A DNA stretch of 31,846 bases, taken from contig JBCCRH010000012.1 in NCBI GenBank assembly GCA_039208045.1, forward strand, positions 1 to 31,846, given 5' to 3'. A program made the translations under genes and the position numbers. Below, piece after piece: positions 7,738 through 15,493 of this stretch. How positions within the stretch are numbered: position 1 is the first letter of the stretch; every line of letters starts with the position of its first letter. Under the pieces are notes generated by a model. The model saw only the letters and a program-made list of their open reading frames with translations, did no database searches and had not been told where the DNA came from. Source of the DNA: JBCCRH01 sp039208045 (GTDB lineage: Bacteria; Bacteroidota; Bacteroidia; Chitinophagales; Saprospiraceae).

Positions 7738-8619
7738 ATGGCGACAATAAAGGATCTTGTTGGGAACACTCCACTAGTGGAGATTAAGACGATTATTCAA
7801 AAGCCTGGCGTACAGGTATTCGGGAAATTGGAAGGGCATAATCCGGGTGGAAGTGTAAAAGATCGTGCTGCCTTTGGCATGATCAAAGGCGCCATCGATC
7901 GTGGCGATATTGGCCCAGGCTCGCACTTGGTAGAAGCCACCAGTGGGAATACGGGCATCGCTTTAGCGATGATTGCTCGCCAATTTGGCATTGATATTAC
8001 CCTCATTATGCCTGAAAGTGCCACGGCAGAGCGCGTACAAACTATGCGCGCCTTCGGCGCGGAGGTCATCCTCACTCCTGCCAAAGGCACCATCGAATAC
8101 TCCCGCGAGTATGCCCAAGAATTGGTAGAAACCAAAGGCTACTTCATGCTCAATCAATTCGCAAACGCAGACAACTGGGGCATGCACTACCGCACCACCG
8201 GCCCAGAAATCTGGCGCGATACCGAGGGTAAAGTCACGCACTTCGTCTCCTCTATGGGCACTACCGGAACGATTATGGGCGTTTCCCGTTACCTAAAAGA
8301 GCAAAACCCAGACGTACAGATCGTTGGCGTACAACCAACCGATGGCTCGCGCATCCCCGGCATTCGCCGCTGGTCGCCAGCATTTTTACCCAAAATATAC
8401 GAGGCCGAGCGGGTCGATCAAATCATTGATGTATCCCAGGATGAAGCCAAAGCCATGATGAAGCGCTTGGCCAAGGAAGAAGCTGTCTTTTCGGGCATGA
8501 GCAGTGGGGGAGCAGTGACCGCAGCTAGCAAGCTAGTGGAGAAGCTGGAGGAAGGTTTGGTCGTGTGTATCATCTGTGATCGGGGCGATCGGTATTTGTC
8601 TAGCGGGATTTTTGAGTAA
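7738..8619 (+). CDS. cysM: Cysteine synthase B (O-acetylserine sulfhydrylase)
   Basis: A PLP enzyme that makes cysteine from O-acetylserine and sulfide (or thiosulfate for the CysM type). It has 293 residues, the normal length. Lys41 in NPGGSVKDR is the PLP Schiff-base lysine, EATSGNTGIALAM is the substrate/asparagine loop, and SSMGTTGTIMG is the phosphate-binding loop. The segment GSRIPGIRRWSPAFLP contains the GIRRW motif that distinguishes CysM from CysK. It follows cysE by 12 nt, so the two consecutive pathway enzymes are co-expressed. The C-terminus (CDRGDRYLSSGIFE) is complete. Confidence 0.95.
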   Translation: MATIKDLVGNTPLVEIKTIIQKPGVQVFGKLEGHNPGGSVKDRAAFGMIKGAIDRGDIGPGSHLVEATSGNTGIALAMIARQFGIDITLIMPESATAERVQTMRAFGAEVILTPAKGTIEYSREYAQELVETKGYFMLNQFANADNWGMHYRTTGPEIWRDTEGKVTHFVSSMGTTGTIMGVSRYLKEQNPDVQIVGVQPTDGSRIPGIRRWSPAFLPKIYEAERVDQIIDVSQDEAKAMMKRLAKEEAVFSGMSSGGAVTAASKLVEKLEEGLVVCIICDRGDRYLSSGIFE

Positions 8620-8659
8620 AAAAGGAGGTAGAAAATAAAAAATAAGTAAATAGGAACTT

Positions 8660-8687
8660 TTGAGGTAAAATTTCAGTTCTATATTTG
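8660..8687 (+). promoter_or_regulatory. Bacteroidota-type promoter, exact TTG-N17-TATATTTG
   Basis: TTG at 8660-8662, a 17-nt spacer and TATATTTG at 8680-8687 match the TTG-N17-23-TAnnTTTG consensus. The expected start is near 8693, inside the perfect palindrome GCTTTGCAAAGC at 8699-8710. The next ORF starts only at 8917, so a transcript would have a leader of more than 200 nt or encode a small RNA. The rest of 8620-8916 shows no ORF that looks real. Confidence 0.5.
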
Positions 8688-8916
8688 TATGGTTTCGAGC
8701 TTTGCAAAGCCTATTAATGAATTGACCTCCAGAACTTGACATCAAGTAAATTTTGAAACGCCACTTTAGAGCGACACCTGCCTAGGGTATTTTTCGACAA
8801 TTGTTGATGCGATAAAATAGAAGAGTGATACTATTTGACTGGTTTTACGTCTGTAATAAGGCAGCAATAGTTTGCTAGGCACGAGACCCTATTGTTCAAC
8901 TAATTACAATGTTTTT

Positions 8917-9285
8917 ATGAGTGATCAAGTAATCAAAGACAGCGGAATACAACGAGTAGTAAAGTGGGTAAAGTCAAAAGGGTATTCAAATATTAAGGCA
9001 AATGTGGAAGGTTACGAACTTCCGACCACCTTTACACCTTCTAACTTAGATGTAGAGCCATTTGTTCCTGATGTTACAGCTACTAGAGGAGAACAGAAAC
9101 ACTACTTCGAAATAGCCCTGAAAACGGAAGATTCAGATCGACAGATAAGAAAGTGGAAACTACTAAGCACTTTGGCGGAAATGAAAAAAGGAAAATTACA
9201 TTTGTTTGCACCAAGAGGCCATAAGGCTTTTGCCGAACGAATAGTAAGAGAGCGCCAATTAGCTGCTGATGTAGTCAGTATATAA
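8917..9285 (+). CDS. Small protein with a restriction-endonuclease-like core, unknown function
   Basis: A 122-residue soluble protein I do not recognise. A start at the ATG at 8917 (MSDQVIKDSG) is preferred to the upstream in-frame ATG at 8872, whose extra 15 residues (MLGTRPYCSTNYNVF) look like untranslated sequence. The middle has a strand-strand pattern reminiscent of a PD-(D/E)XK fold: PDVTATRGEQKHYFEIALKT, then an amphipathic helix with a KWKLLSTLAEMKKGK segment and a final KLHLFAPRG strand. The usual E-x-K is absent (E-I-A-L-K instead), so catalysis is doubtful. It ends 36 nt before the sigma factor gene and probably shares its transcript. Confidence 0.6.
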   Translation: MSDQVIKDSGIQRVVKWVKSKGYSNIKANVEGYELPTTFTPSNLDVEPFVPDVTATRGEQKHYFEIALKTEDSDRQIRKWKLLSTLAEMKKGKLHLFAPRGHKAFAERIVRERQLAADVVSI

Positions 9286-9321
9286 TTTTTATTTTAACTA
9301 CATTTTAAATTTTTACTAGGC

Positions 9322-10176
9322 ATGCGCGCATTAGTTATTACCAATTCCATCACGCGTAGAGATGAGCGGTCCATAGAGAAGTACTTGAACGAAATTGCCA
9401 AGTATGAGGTGCTAAGTCCTGAAGAGGAGCTTAGACTCTTCCAGCGTATACGCGAGGGAGATGATGTAGCTTTGCAGAAAATAATCAACCATAACCTGCG
9501 TTTTGTAGTATCCGTTGCGAAACAGTATCAACACGTAGGCCTCAAGTTAGGGGATCTCATTAATGAAGGGAATATTGGATTAATTAAAGCTGCAAAGCGC
9601 TTCGACGAGACTAAAGGATTCAAGTTCATTTCTTATGCAGTATGGTGGATACGACAATCGATCCTTCAATCAATAAGTGAACGATCTAGAGAGATTCGTA
9701 TACCTCAAAATCAACAAGCACAGGTTTCTAAACTGTTGCAAAAAAGAACCGAGTTGATCCAAAAATTGGAACGAGAGCCTTCGATGGCAGAGCTAGCAAA
9801 TGCAACAGAGTTGACCGAAAGTTTCATTCGTCAGCACTTGCTGAATGCTGATGTAACGACTTCTCTAGACGCCAGAATAGATTCTGAAGGAGACACTACA
9901 CTGAGTCAGTTAATGGAAGATTCGCAGATCAAAAAGCCAGATTACAATCTGATGGTGACCGAATCGCAACGCTTACAGGTGGAGCAGCTATTGCATACGC
10001 TTCCCACTAGAACTTCTACTATCATCAAACTTTATTTTGGGATTGATAGAGGGCAGTCCATGACACTCAAAGATATCAGCGAGCTGCTGGGTCTGAGCCG
10101 CGAACGCGTTCGGCAAATCATGGAGCGTGGTTTACGGAAACTAAGAATGCGAACCCAAGCGGGTGTAGGAGCATAA
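9322..10176 (+). CDS. RpoD-type RNA polymerase sigma factor (group 1/2), short Bacteroidota form
   Basis: A 284-residue sigma-70 factor without the region 1.1 acidic domain, as normal for Bacteroidota RpoD (about 287 residues). Region 1.2 is SIEKYLNEIAKYEVLSPEEE, and region 2 is the nearly invariant NLRFVVSVAKQYQ through GFKFISYAVWWIRQSIL. Region 3 covers about residues 135-210. Region 4 ends with SMTLKDISELLGLSRERVRQI, a clear helix-turn-helix. The stretch after region 2.4 (SREIRIPQNQQAQ) departs from the VRLPLNQ seen in housekeeping factors, and region 3 is also divergent. It may therefore be a second, alternative RpoD-like factor rather than the primary one. A strong terminator follows. 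Confidence 0.85.
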   Translation: MRALVITNSITRRDERSIEKYLNEIAKYEVLSPEEELRLFQRIREGDDVALQKIINHNLRFVVSVAKQYQHVGLKLGDLINEGNIGLIKAAKRFDETKGFKFISYAVWWIRQSILQSISERSREIRIPQNQQAQVSKLLQKRTELIQKLEREPSMAELANATELTESFIRQHLLNADVTTSLDARIDSEGDTTLSQLMEDSQIKKPDYNLMVTESQRLQVEQLLHTLPTRTSTIIKLYFGIDRGQSMTLKDISELLGLSRERVRQIMERGLRKLRMRTQAGVGA

Positions 10177-10181
10177 TAAAG

Positions 10182-10220
10182 AAAACCCTGATCGGCGCCT
10201 TTGGCAATGATCAGGGTTTT
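10182..10220. terminator. Rho-independent bidirectional terminator between convergent genes
   Basis: AAAACCCTGATC (10182-10193) and GATCAGGGTTTT (10209-10220) are perfect 12-bp arms with a 15-nt loop. The right arm runs into T6 and the left arm starts with A4, so it works in both directions. It sits 5 nt after the sigma gene stop and 5 nt before the stop of the convergent P-loop gene. Confidence 0.92.
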
Positions 10221-10225
10221 TTGTC

Positions 10226-11329
10226 TTACTGCAGTAATAATGACAAGTCCACATACTCCTTTACCATTTCGATAGCTCGGTCGGCCTTCCAAGGAGTACG
10301 CGTGTTAATCTTCACTTCAATATGGCTAATTTTTACGGCTGATCCATAAGTATCCAGAGAAGTAGAGATAATTGGAATATGGTGGTATCTGATGTAGTTG
10401 ATAGACGTAAGATCATCAATGGTGTTGGGTGAAATATCTTTCTCACCATGTAGCACAATACCTGAAATGGGAGAGCGTACCATCCCTTGGGCTTCCGCCT
10501 GTGAAGCCAATTGCTGTACGGCCTGATCAAGCCGCGCATGGTCGACTACCAACAGCATATCCTTATCTACCTCCACCCCCTCTTTTATAACCAGGGCACC
10601 AGAAACAATTTGGTCTACCTTATTATCCAAGCTATGCTCATTCAACAATACCTTGCCATTTACCGCATATTGGATCGTTTCCATGATAGGATTAGCCAGG
10701 TATTTGTCGTAAGGCAGCAGGCCCAGCAGAGGAATCCTCATTTGCTCTAGCTTTTTACCTACATACTTTCTGACCTTTTCAATTTTGGTGGGCAAAACCT
10801 TATTGACGATCACACCAAGAATAGGTACCCCTTTCTCCCGAAAGAGCGCCAAGTTGGCATTGAGTTCATCAATCGTATTACCGATACCCCCCGGCACCAC
10901 CATAATGACGCCCGCATTGAGCATATGCGCCACATCTGCATTAGAAAGGTCGATAACACTGCCTACACCTGGGTGGCCCGTACCTTCATACACTACAATA
11001 TCATTGATAGATTGCAAGGCATCCGAGGCATGCTGAATACTGTCCTTAAACGTAAACAATTCAGGCTCTTTTAAATAAGCAGTAGTTACGCCTCTACCTA
11101 CGATAACAGGACTGTGGATATGTGAAGCAAGTTCAAAGTTCATGACTTTGGAGAAGAGCAAGGCATCTTTATCCGCTTTGAGGTCACCCAAATCTACAAA
11201 CTCTTGGCCCACGGGTTTGCAATAACCTACTTTGATCTGCTGGTCGCGAATAGCAGCAATCAGGCCTAAAGTACAAGTTGTTTTGCCAACGTGCTGGCTG
11301 GTAGCTGCAACGTATATCCGATCAATCAT
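10226..11329 (-). CDS. Stand-alone phosphotransacetylase N-terminal-type protein: BioD-like P-loop plus DRTGG domain
   Basis: A 367-residue protein that corresponds to the regulatory N-terminal half of long phosphotransacetylases without the catalytic PTA domain. Residues 1-205 are a dethiobiotin-synthetase/CobQ-like P-loop ATPase: YVAATSQHVGKTT gives the nucleotide loop with Lys16, VVYEGTGHPGVGSVIDLSNAD is the Walker B/switch region, and VIVNKVLPTK the base-recognition strand. Residues about 215-325 are a DRTGG domain (LVVDHARLDQ, GIVLHGEKDISPNT, IPIISTSLDTYG). In full-length Pta this part binds effectors such as NADH or ATP and controls activity. Its start codon overlaps the aceK stop (ATGA), so it is translationally coupled to aceK. 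Confidence 0.82.
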   Translation of the reverse strand: MIDRIYVAATSQHVGKTTCTLGLIAAIRDQQIKVGYCKPVGQEFVDLGDLKADKDALLFSKVMNFELASHIHSPVIVGRGVTTAYLKEPELFTFKDSIQHASDALQSINDIVVYEGTGHPGVGSVIDLSNADVAHMLNAGVIMVVPGGIGNTIDELNANLALFREKGVPILGVIVNKVLPTKIEKVRKYVGKKLEQMRIPLLGLLPYDKYLANPIMETIQYAVNGKVLLNEHSLDNKVDQIVSGALVIKEGVEVDKDMLLVVDHARLDQAVQQLASQAEAQGMVRSPISGIVLHGEKDISPNTIDDLTSINYIRYHHIPIISTSLDTYGSAVKISHIEVKINTRTPWKADRAIEMVKEYVDLSLLLQ

Positions 11330-13065
11330 AGCTTAGCTGGTTTAAACACTTTTTTAAAACGCAGGCGCTGCCGATAAGGGAACACATCCACTAATTCGCC
11401 TCTACGAAGCCGGTCTTGCACGCCTACCCAAAATTTGACGTCGTACAAATCGCCATGCATTTGATAAAATAATTTCCGAATATCGTGCCTTCCGATCAAA
11501 AAACGCGGAAATTCCTCTGGAAATACATCATTAGGGCCCACCGAATAATAAGGCTCGGAAGACATTTCCTCATAATAGTCTCTCGGCTCGGGAATATATC
11601 GAAACTTATAATCAGTTAAAAAACCGATTTCATCATAATCATAAAAAACCACCCGCTTCAGACGCGTCACCCCAAAGTTTTTAAGGAGCATATCGCCCGG
11701 AAAAATATTTACCGCTGCCATCTGCTTAATCGCTTTGCCATATTCATTAATGACCTCTTCTGCTTCTTCTGGAGTAACATCCTCCAAGAAAATATTCAAC
11801 GGAATCATCTTCTTCTCAATATACAAGTGCTTGATCTCAATTTCGTCGCCTTCTATGATGAGCTTAGAAGCTGCTTGCATTTTAAGTTCTTCTAATACAT
11901 CAGCCGAGAACATACTGATTTTGCAGCGGAAGTTCTGAAACATATGCGAGTCCGCCATTCTTCCGACCCGATCGTGCAAGGAAACTAGTTCGTACTTGGC
12001 CTTTACCTCTTTTTCCGTCACTTTCTTGGGCGGTAAAAAATTGTCCTTAATCACCTTAAAAACCATCCCATAAGAAGGCAAAGTAAACACCGACATCACC
12101 ATCCCCTTGATGCCCGGAGCGAATACAAACTTCTCCGTAGTCTGCTGCATGTGGCGCAAGAAGTCTCGGTAGAGCACCGTTTTTCCATGCTTCTCAAATC
12201 CGATGGAATTATAAATCTCGCTCAAGCTTTTGGTCGGAAGGATAGACTTCAAGAAATCTACCATTTCACTAGCAATATCCGTGTCCACCATAAAGTAGGA
12301 GCGATTGTAGCTGAAAATAGAACTCACATCATTATAATCGAGCAGCACTGCATCTGCATAGATCCCTCCTTGCTCATGAAGCAAGGGAATAACAAAAGGA
12401 TAGGTTTTCTCCCCCACAATAAGTCTTCCAACTAGATAGGCCGCCTTGTTGCGAAAAAAAATCGACTTCAGCGTCTCAATACGAGCCGTGGTAATGCCGT
12501 AGGGTTCCTGCTGTAGCTTTTCCCGTAAGGTGGTCAAAATATAGCCCAAGTCGCGCTCAAAATCCTCAAAGGCAGCATCAAAAGGGTAGCAAGCCAGTAT
12601 TTGCCGTAAGGTATGCTCAAAAGGCTCGATGAGCGGAAAGGTATGAAAAATAGGTACCGTCGAGCGAAACTCTCGATAAGTACCAGTGGCATTGACAAAC
12701 ATCAATTCTGGGTCTACACTCAACCCTCGGTGACTATGGCGAAAGACCGAATTGTAGAAGGTCTCGGCAATATTTCGGGTATTGAAGTTCTGCACTTCTT
12801 CATAGTAAAAGAGCTTCATCGCCCGCCATACCACATCTTCCTTGGCTTTGTCCCCCAGCATTTCAATCACCTGCGCTGTGGTACTCCCAACCATATCCTT
12901 ATACAGCGCCACTCGTTCTCGTAAGTCGGTTTGAATACCATGCCAATCGCGATGCTCAAAGCGGATCTGAGCGCGCTTGGTAATATGTTTGTATTGGTGG
13001 TAATATTTCATATACTCCCCCAACATGAGGTGGGCAGCATCGTACGGAATGAGCTTTTCGAACAT
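11326..13065 (-). CDS. aceK: Isocitrate dehydrogenase kinase/phosphatase
   Basis: A bifunctional enzyme that phosphorylates and dephosphorylates isocitrate dehydrogenase, directing isocitrate to the glyoxylate shunt or the TCA cycle. It has 579 residues, almost the length of the E. coli enzyme. Residues 1-310 are the helical regulatory domain. The kinase-like domain begins with APGIKGMVMSVFTLPSYGMV and the ATP-binding lysine segment VFKVIKDNF. Then come HDRVGRMADS, HLYIEKKMIPLNIFLE, the catalytic NIFPGDMLLKNFGVTR, the metal-binding YDYDE, and SEPYYSVGPNDVFPEEF. All family signatures are intact. AceK is best known from Proteobacteria and is not widespread in Bacteroidota. No isocitrate lyase or malate synthase gene is in this window. 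Confidence 0.96.
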   Translation of the reverse strand: MFEKLIPYDAAHLMLGEYMKYYHQYKHITKRAQIRFEHRDWHGIQTDLRERVALYKDMVGSTTAQVIEMLGDKAKEDVVWRAMKLFYYEEVQNFNTRNIAETFYNSVFRHSHRGLSVDPELMFVNATGTYREFRSTVPIFHTFPLIEPFEHTLRQILACYPFDAAFEDFERDLGYILTTLREKLQQEPYGITTARIETLKSIFFRNKAAYLVGRLIVGEKTYPFVIPLLHEQGGIYADAVLLDYNDVSSIFSYNRSYFMVDTDIASEMVDFLKSILPTKSLSEIYNSIGFEKHGKTVLYRDFLRHMQQTTEKFVFAPGIKGMVMSVFTLPSYGMVFKVIKDNFLPPKKVTEKEVKAKYELVSLHDRVGRMADSHMFQNFRCKISMFSADVLEELKMQAASKLIIEGDEIEIKHLYIEKKMIPLNIFLEDVTPEEAEEVINEYGKAIKQMAAVNIFPGDMLLKNFGVTRLKRVVFYDYDEIGFLTDYKFRYIPEPRDYYEEMSSEPYYSVGPNDVFPEEFPRFLIGRHDIRKLFYQMHGDLYDVKFWVGVQDRLRRGELVDVFPYRQRLRFKKVFKPAKL

Positions 13066-13103
13066 GGCTGGATAATTTTGTAGTACTAGACTAATGAAAC
13101 TAG

Positions 13104-13127
13104 AAACAATTTGACCTCAAATTGTTT
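13104..13127. promoter_or_regulatory. Perfect 24-bp dyad (candidate operator) between aceK and the amidohydrolase gene
   Basis: Arms AAACAATTTGA (13104-13114) and TCAAATTGTTT (13117-13127) are fully complementary around a CC centre. The site lies 39 nt upstream of aceK and 73 nt upstream of the divergent gene at 13200. A second inverted repeat, GGTTGCT (13129-13135) with AGCAACC (13154-13160), follows at once, and GTAAC-T-GTTAC lies at 13166-13176. No T-run follows and neither gene ends here, so a regulator binding site is more likely than a terminator. Confidence 0.5.
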
Positions 13128-13199
13128 TGGTTGCTCATTTCCTCAAGTATCTTAGCAACCCTTTTGTAACTGTTACTCAACTCACAAAATAGTGGAAAA

Positions 13200-14378
13200 A
13201 TGCGAAAGCTAAGCGCAGACCTTATCATGCCCATTTCAGGCGACCCCATTCCCAACGGCCTAGTCATCGTAGATGAAAATGGCAGCATCCAATTCGTTGG
13301 CACAACCGAAGGCCACGATCCGGCAACCATTGAAAAACACCCCGGCATCATTATTCCGGGCTTCATCAACGCCCATTGCCACCTTGAGCTTTCGCACATG
13401 AAAGGCCGAGTTAACACCGGTACCGGCCTATTACCCTTTCTAAAAAGTGTCGTCGCCTTCCGCGATATTCCAATGGAAGAAATCCTCGATGCGATCCAAC
13501 AAGCAGATCAAGAAATGTACGAAGGCGGTATCGTCGCCGTCGGTGACATTTCCAACAAACTCGACACCGCCGCCCAAAAAGATAAAAGCAGCATCCGCTA
13601 CTACACTTTCGTGGAAATGTTTGACTTCCTCCAAGATGGCATGGCCACCTCCACCTTCGAGCAATACCAAAAAGTATTCGAAGGCCAAAGCACAGCCCAC
13701 GGCAACCAAAAAAGCGGAGTACCACACGCCCCCTATACCGTTTCGCCCTCCCTCTTCCGCATGATCAACGGCATGAACCCCGACGCTGGCATCACCGTCA
13801 GCATCCACAACCAAGAAACCGCCCACGAAGATGAATTCTTCCAAACCAAAACCGGCGGCTTCCTCGAATTTTACAACCACTTCGGCTTCCCCATCGACCA
13901 GTTCCCCGCTACGGGCCAACACTCCATCCACTACGCCATGGAACACCTAAATGCCAACTGCCGCACCCTCTTCGTCCACAACACCATGACCACCCCCGAA
14001 GACCTCCGCGCCGCCCAAGCATGGAGCCCCCACACCTACTGGGCCACCTGCGCCAACGCCAACCTCTTCATCGAAAATCGCCTCCCCAACTACCAAAACT
14101 TCCTCGACACTAACGCCAAAGTCTGCATTGGCACCGACAGCCTCACCTCCAACTGGCAGCTCTCCGTCTTAGAAGAACTAAAAACCATCTCCAAATACCA
14201 ATCCTACGTCCCCTTCGACACCCTCCTCCGCTGGGCCACACTCCATGGCGCCGAAGCCCTAGGCTTCGAAGCCGACCTAGGAAGCCTCGAAGTCGGAAAA
14301 AAACCAGGCTTAAACCTCCTCTCCATAGGAGCGGAAAGGAAAATTACAAGCGAAACACAGGTAAAGCGATTGGCCTAA
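13200..14378 (+). CDS. Amidohydrolase family protein (Atz/Trz-type metal-dependent deaminase/hydrolase)
   Basis: A 392-residue TIM-barrel metal hydrolase. The barrel starts with the metal motif GFINAHCHLELS (His59, His61), and other metal/substrate residues are visible in TVSIHNQET, TLFVHNTM and CIGTDSLTSN (Asp). A small beta-sandwich is formed by the N-terminal strands and the C-terminal GSLEVGKKPGLNLL. The arrangement matches the cytosine deaminase/chlorohydrolase/aminofutalosine deaminase group. MqnX-like aminofutalosine deaminase is one possibility, but no other menaquinone gene is nearby and I do not assign it. Codon third positions are strikingly C-rich compared with aceK next door. Confidence 0.82.
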   Translation: MRKLSADLIMPISGDPIPNGLVIVDENGSIQFVGTTEGHDPATIEKHPGIIIPGFINAHCHLELSHMKGRVNTGTGLLPFLKSVVAFRDIPMEEILDAIQQADQEMYEGGIVAVGDISNKLDTAAQKDKSSIRYYTFVEMFDFLQDGMATSTFEQYQKVFEGQSTAHGNQKSGVPHAPYTVSPSLFRMINGMNPDAGITVSIHNQETAHEDEFFQTKTGGFLEFYNHFGFPIDQFPATGQHSIHYAMEHLNANCRTLFVHNTMTTPEDLRAAQAWSPHTYWATCANANLFIENRLPNYQNFLDTNAKVCIGTDSLTSNWQLSVLEELKTISKYQSYVPFDTLLRWATLHGAEALGFEADLGSLEVGKKPGLNLLSIGAERKITSETQVKRLA

Positions 14379-14485
14379 GCTTTGGTGCTTAATGATCTGT
14401 AGCGCCTGCAATAGTTCACTTCGGCTGCGCTCTGTGAACTATCAGAGCTAACCCACCTAATCACATGGCTATGACTATGCTGGTT
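14379..14485. other. Intergenic stretch with a terminator-like hairpin
   Basis: ATAGTTCAC (14411-14419) and GTGAACTAT (14434-14442) are perfect 9-bp arms around a 14-nt loop rich in GC, 33 nt after the amidohydrolase stop. This is probably a terminator or another short palindromic repeat. No gene is visible. The 133-nt element A follows. Confidence 0.5.
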
Positions 14486-14618
14486 AATTCGACCTTAGAG
14501 AAATCTGGCAAATAACACTTAGTGAGACTTTTATACAAGTGTGCGCCAGTAACCTAGAAGTGAAACGGCTTGGGTTACGGTGAACAAAAGTCTCACTTAG
14601 TGTTATCCAGATTTATCG
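14486..14618 (+). repeat. 133-nt covarying hairpin element, copy A
   Basis: It begins AATTCGACCTTAGAG and ends CCAGATTTATCG. Left stem 14501-14508 (AAATCTGG), a 3-nt bulge (CAA), then 14512-14532, pair with 14586-14606 and 14607-14614. The only mismatch is a central T-T inside the facing CTTAG boxes. An inner hairpin GTAACC/GGGTTAC encloses the conserved loop AGAAGTGAAACGGCTT. The stem sequence next to the box is TGAGAC/GTCTCA here, but TCGTAG/CTACGA in copies B and D. The partner arm changes with it, so structure and not sequence is conserved. It lies 58 nt upstream of the DUF481 start, with a hairpin tail between. Confidence 0.88.
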
Positions 14619-14623
14619 TAAGT

Positions 14624-14661
14624 CTTGATCTTTTGGTTCTTTTGCATCAAGGCAAAAGAAC
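14624..14661 (+). repeat. Hairpin tail of element A, just upstream of the DUF481 gene
   Basis: CTTGATC (14624-14630) can pair with CATCAAG, and GTTCTTTTG (14636-14644) with CAAAAGAAC (14653-14661). These two alternative stems share the middle, as in attenuator-like switches. The same module, with co-varied bases, follows copies D and E and in simpler form copy B. It ends 14 nt before the ATG at 14676, so it may act on expression of that gene. Confidence 0.7.
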
Positions 14662-14675
14662 AAACAACATACAAA

Positions 14676-15440
14676 ATGAAAAACCCATTTCTCTACCTCC
14701 CCCTCCTCTACCTCCCTACCATCCTCACCGCCCAAATCAACGAAAGCGACTCCCTAAAGCTACAAGCCAGCCTCTCCCTCTCCGGCTTCTGGCAAGAAGG
14801 CAATGTCGAAACCCTCATCTTCAGAGCAAAAACGAATCTAGCGATAAGAGCAGGCCAACAATGGGTATTCAAAACCCAAAACTCCTACGTCTACCAAGAA
14901 TTCGGAAAAGAAAAAGCCGATGAAGATATCCTCAGTCTTAACTTTTTATACTTCAAGCCTAAGAAAAAGATTTACCCCTTCGCTTTGGGCATTCTCAGCA
15001 CCAACTTCCGAAGAGAAATCGACCTCCGCTACCTCCTCGGCGCAGGCGTCACCTTCCAGTTCTTCCAAGCGCAAAAAGACTGGCTCAAGCTCTCTCTCTC
15101 CACCGAATACGAGCGCACCAACTTCACCCAAGCCGATTTCAACTTCACCGAATACAACGATAATTCCTCCATCAATACCCTCCGCGCCACCCTCTGGGCC
15201 AACGGCAAATACCACCTCTTTAACAACAAAATCATCCTCACCCACGAAGGCTATTTCCAACCCTCCCTCCGCCGCAGCAACAACTTCCGCTGGAGCGCCG
15301 ACCTCCGCCTCGCCTTCCCCATCTGGAAATTCCTCACCTTAAACATCAACTATCTCCACACCTTCGAAAGCATCGTCATCCAAGGCCAACAACAAGAAGA
15401 TACCTTTTTGACTTTTGGGTTTACGTTGAAAACCAAGTAG
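14676..15440 (+). CDS. DUF481 outer-membrane beta-barrel protein
   Basis: About 254 residues from the start used here (MKNPFLYLPLLYLPTILTAQ is a good signal peptide; an upstream in-frame ATG at 14625 lies in the hairpin tail and is rejected). The mature protein has the DUF481 pattern: LQASLSLSGFWQEGNVETL, then alternating amphipathic strands (WVFKTQNSYVYQEFG, YPFALGILSTNFRREID, FRWSADLRLAFPIWKFLTL) ending in TFLTFGFTLKTK with a C-terminal beta strand. DUF481 proteins are outer-membrane barrels of unknown cargo, some salt-induced. The gene is bracketed by repeat element A in front and an inverted copy E behind, and its codons are C-rich. Confidence 0.85.
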   Translation: MKNPFLYLPLLYLPTILTAQINESDSLKLQASLSLSGFWQEGNVETLIFRAKTNLAIRAGQQWVFKTQNSYVYQEFGKEKADEDILSLNFLYFKPKKKIYPFALGILSTNFRREIDLRYLLGAGVTFQFFQAQKDWLKLSLSTEYERTNFTQADFNFTEYNDNSSINTLRATLWANGKYHLFNNKIILTHEGYFQPSLRRSNNFRWSADLRLAFPIWKFLTLNINYLHTFESIVIQGQQQEDTFLTFGFTLKTK

Positions 15441-15443
15441 TGC

Positions 15444-15490
15444 CTTTCTTTTTTGTCTTGACACAAAAAAGAAACAAAAAAAGTCAAGGC
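15444..15490 (-). repeat. Hairpin tail of inverted element E, adjoining the DUF481 stop codon
   Basis: Read on the minus strand, CTTGAC and GTCAAG flank TTTCTTTTTTG, and TTTCTTTTTTGT pairs with ACAAAAAAGAAA. This is the same two-stem layout as the tail of element A, but with different bases. It starts 3 nt after the DUF481 stop codon. For the DUF481 transcript it can also act as a terminator because of its T/A runs. Confidence 0.65.
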
Positions 15491-15493
15491 TTT

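Noticed and set aside
10226..11329. BioD (dethiobiotin synthetase) or cobyrinic acid synthase
   Set aside because: The N-terminal fold is similar but the DRTGG domain and the coupling to aceK fit the phosphotransacetylase regulatory part; no biotin or cobalamin genes nearby.
13440..13946. 168-residue antisense ORF opposite the amidohydrolase
   Set aside because: A by-product of the C-rich codon use of the real gene (gives Val/Gly/Glu-rich nonsense); the sense frame has complete catalytic motifs.
14570..14923. 117-residue ORF starting inside element A
   Set aside because: Starts in the hairpin core, Pro/Arg-rich out-of-frame reading of the DUF481 gene.
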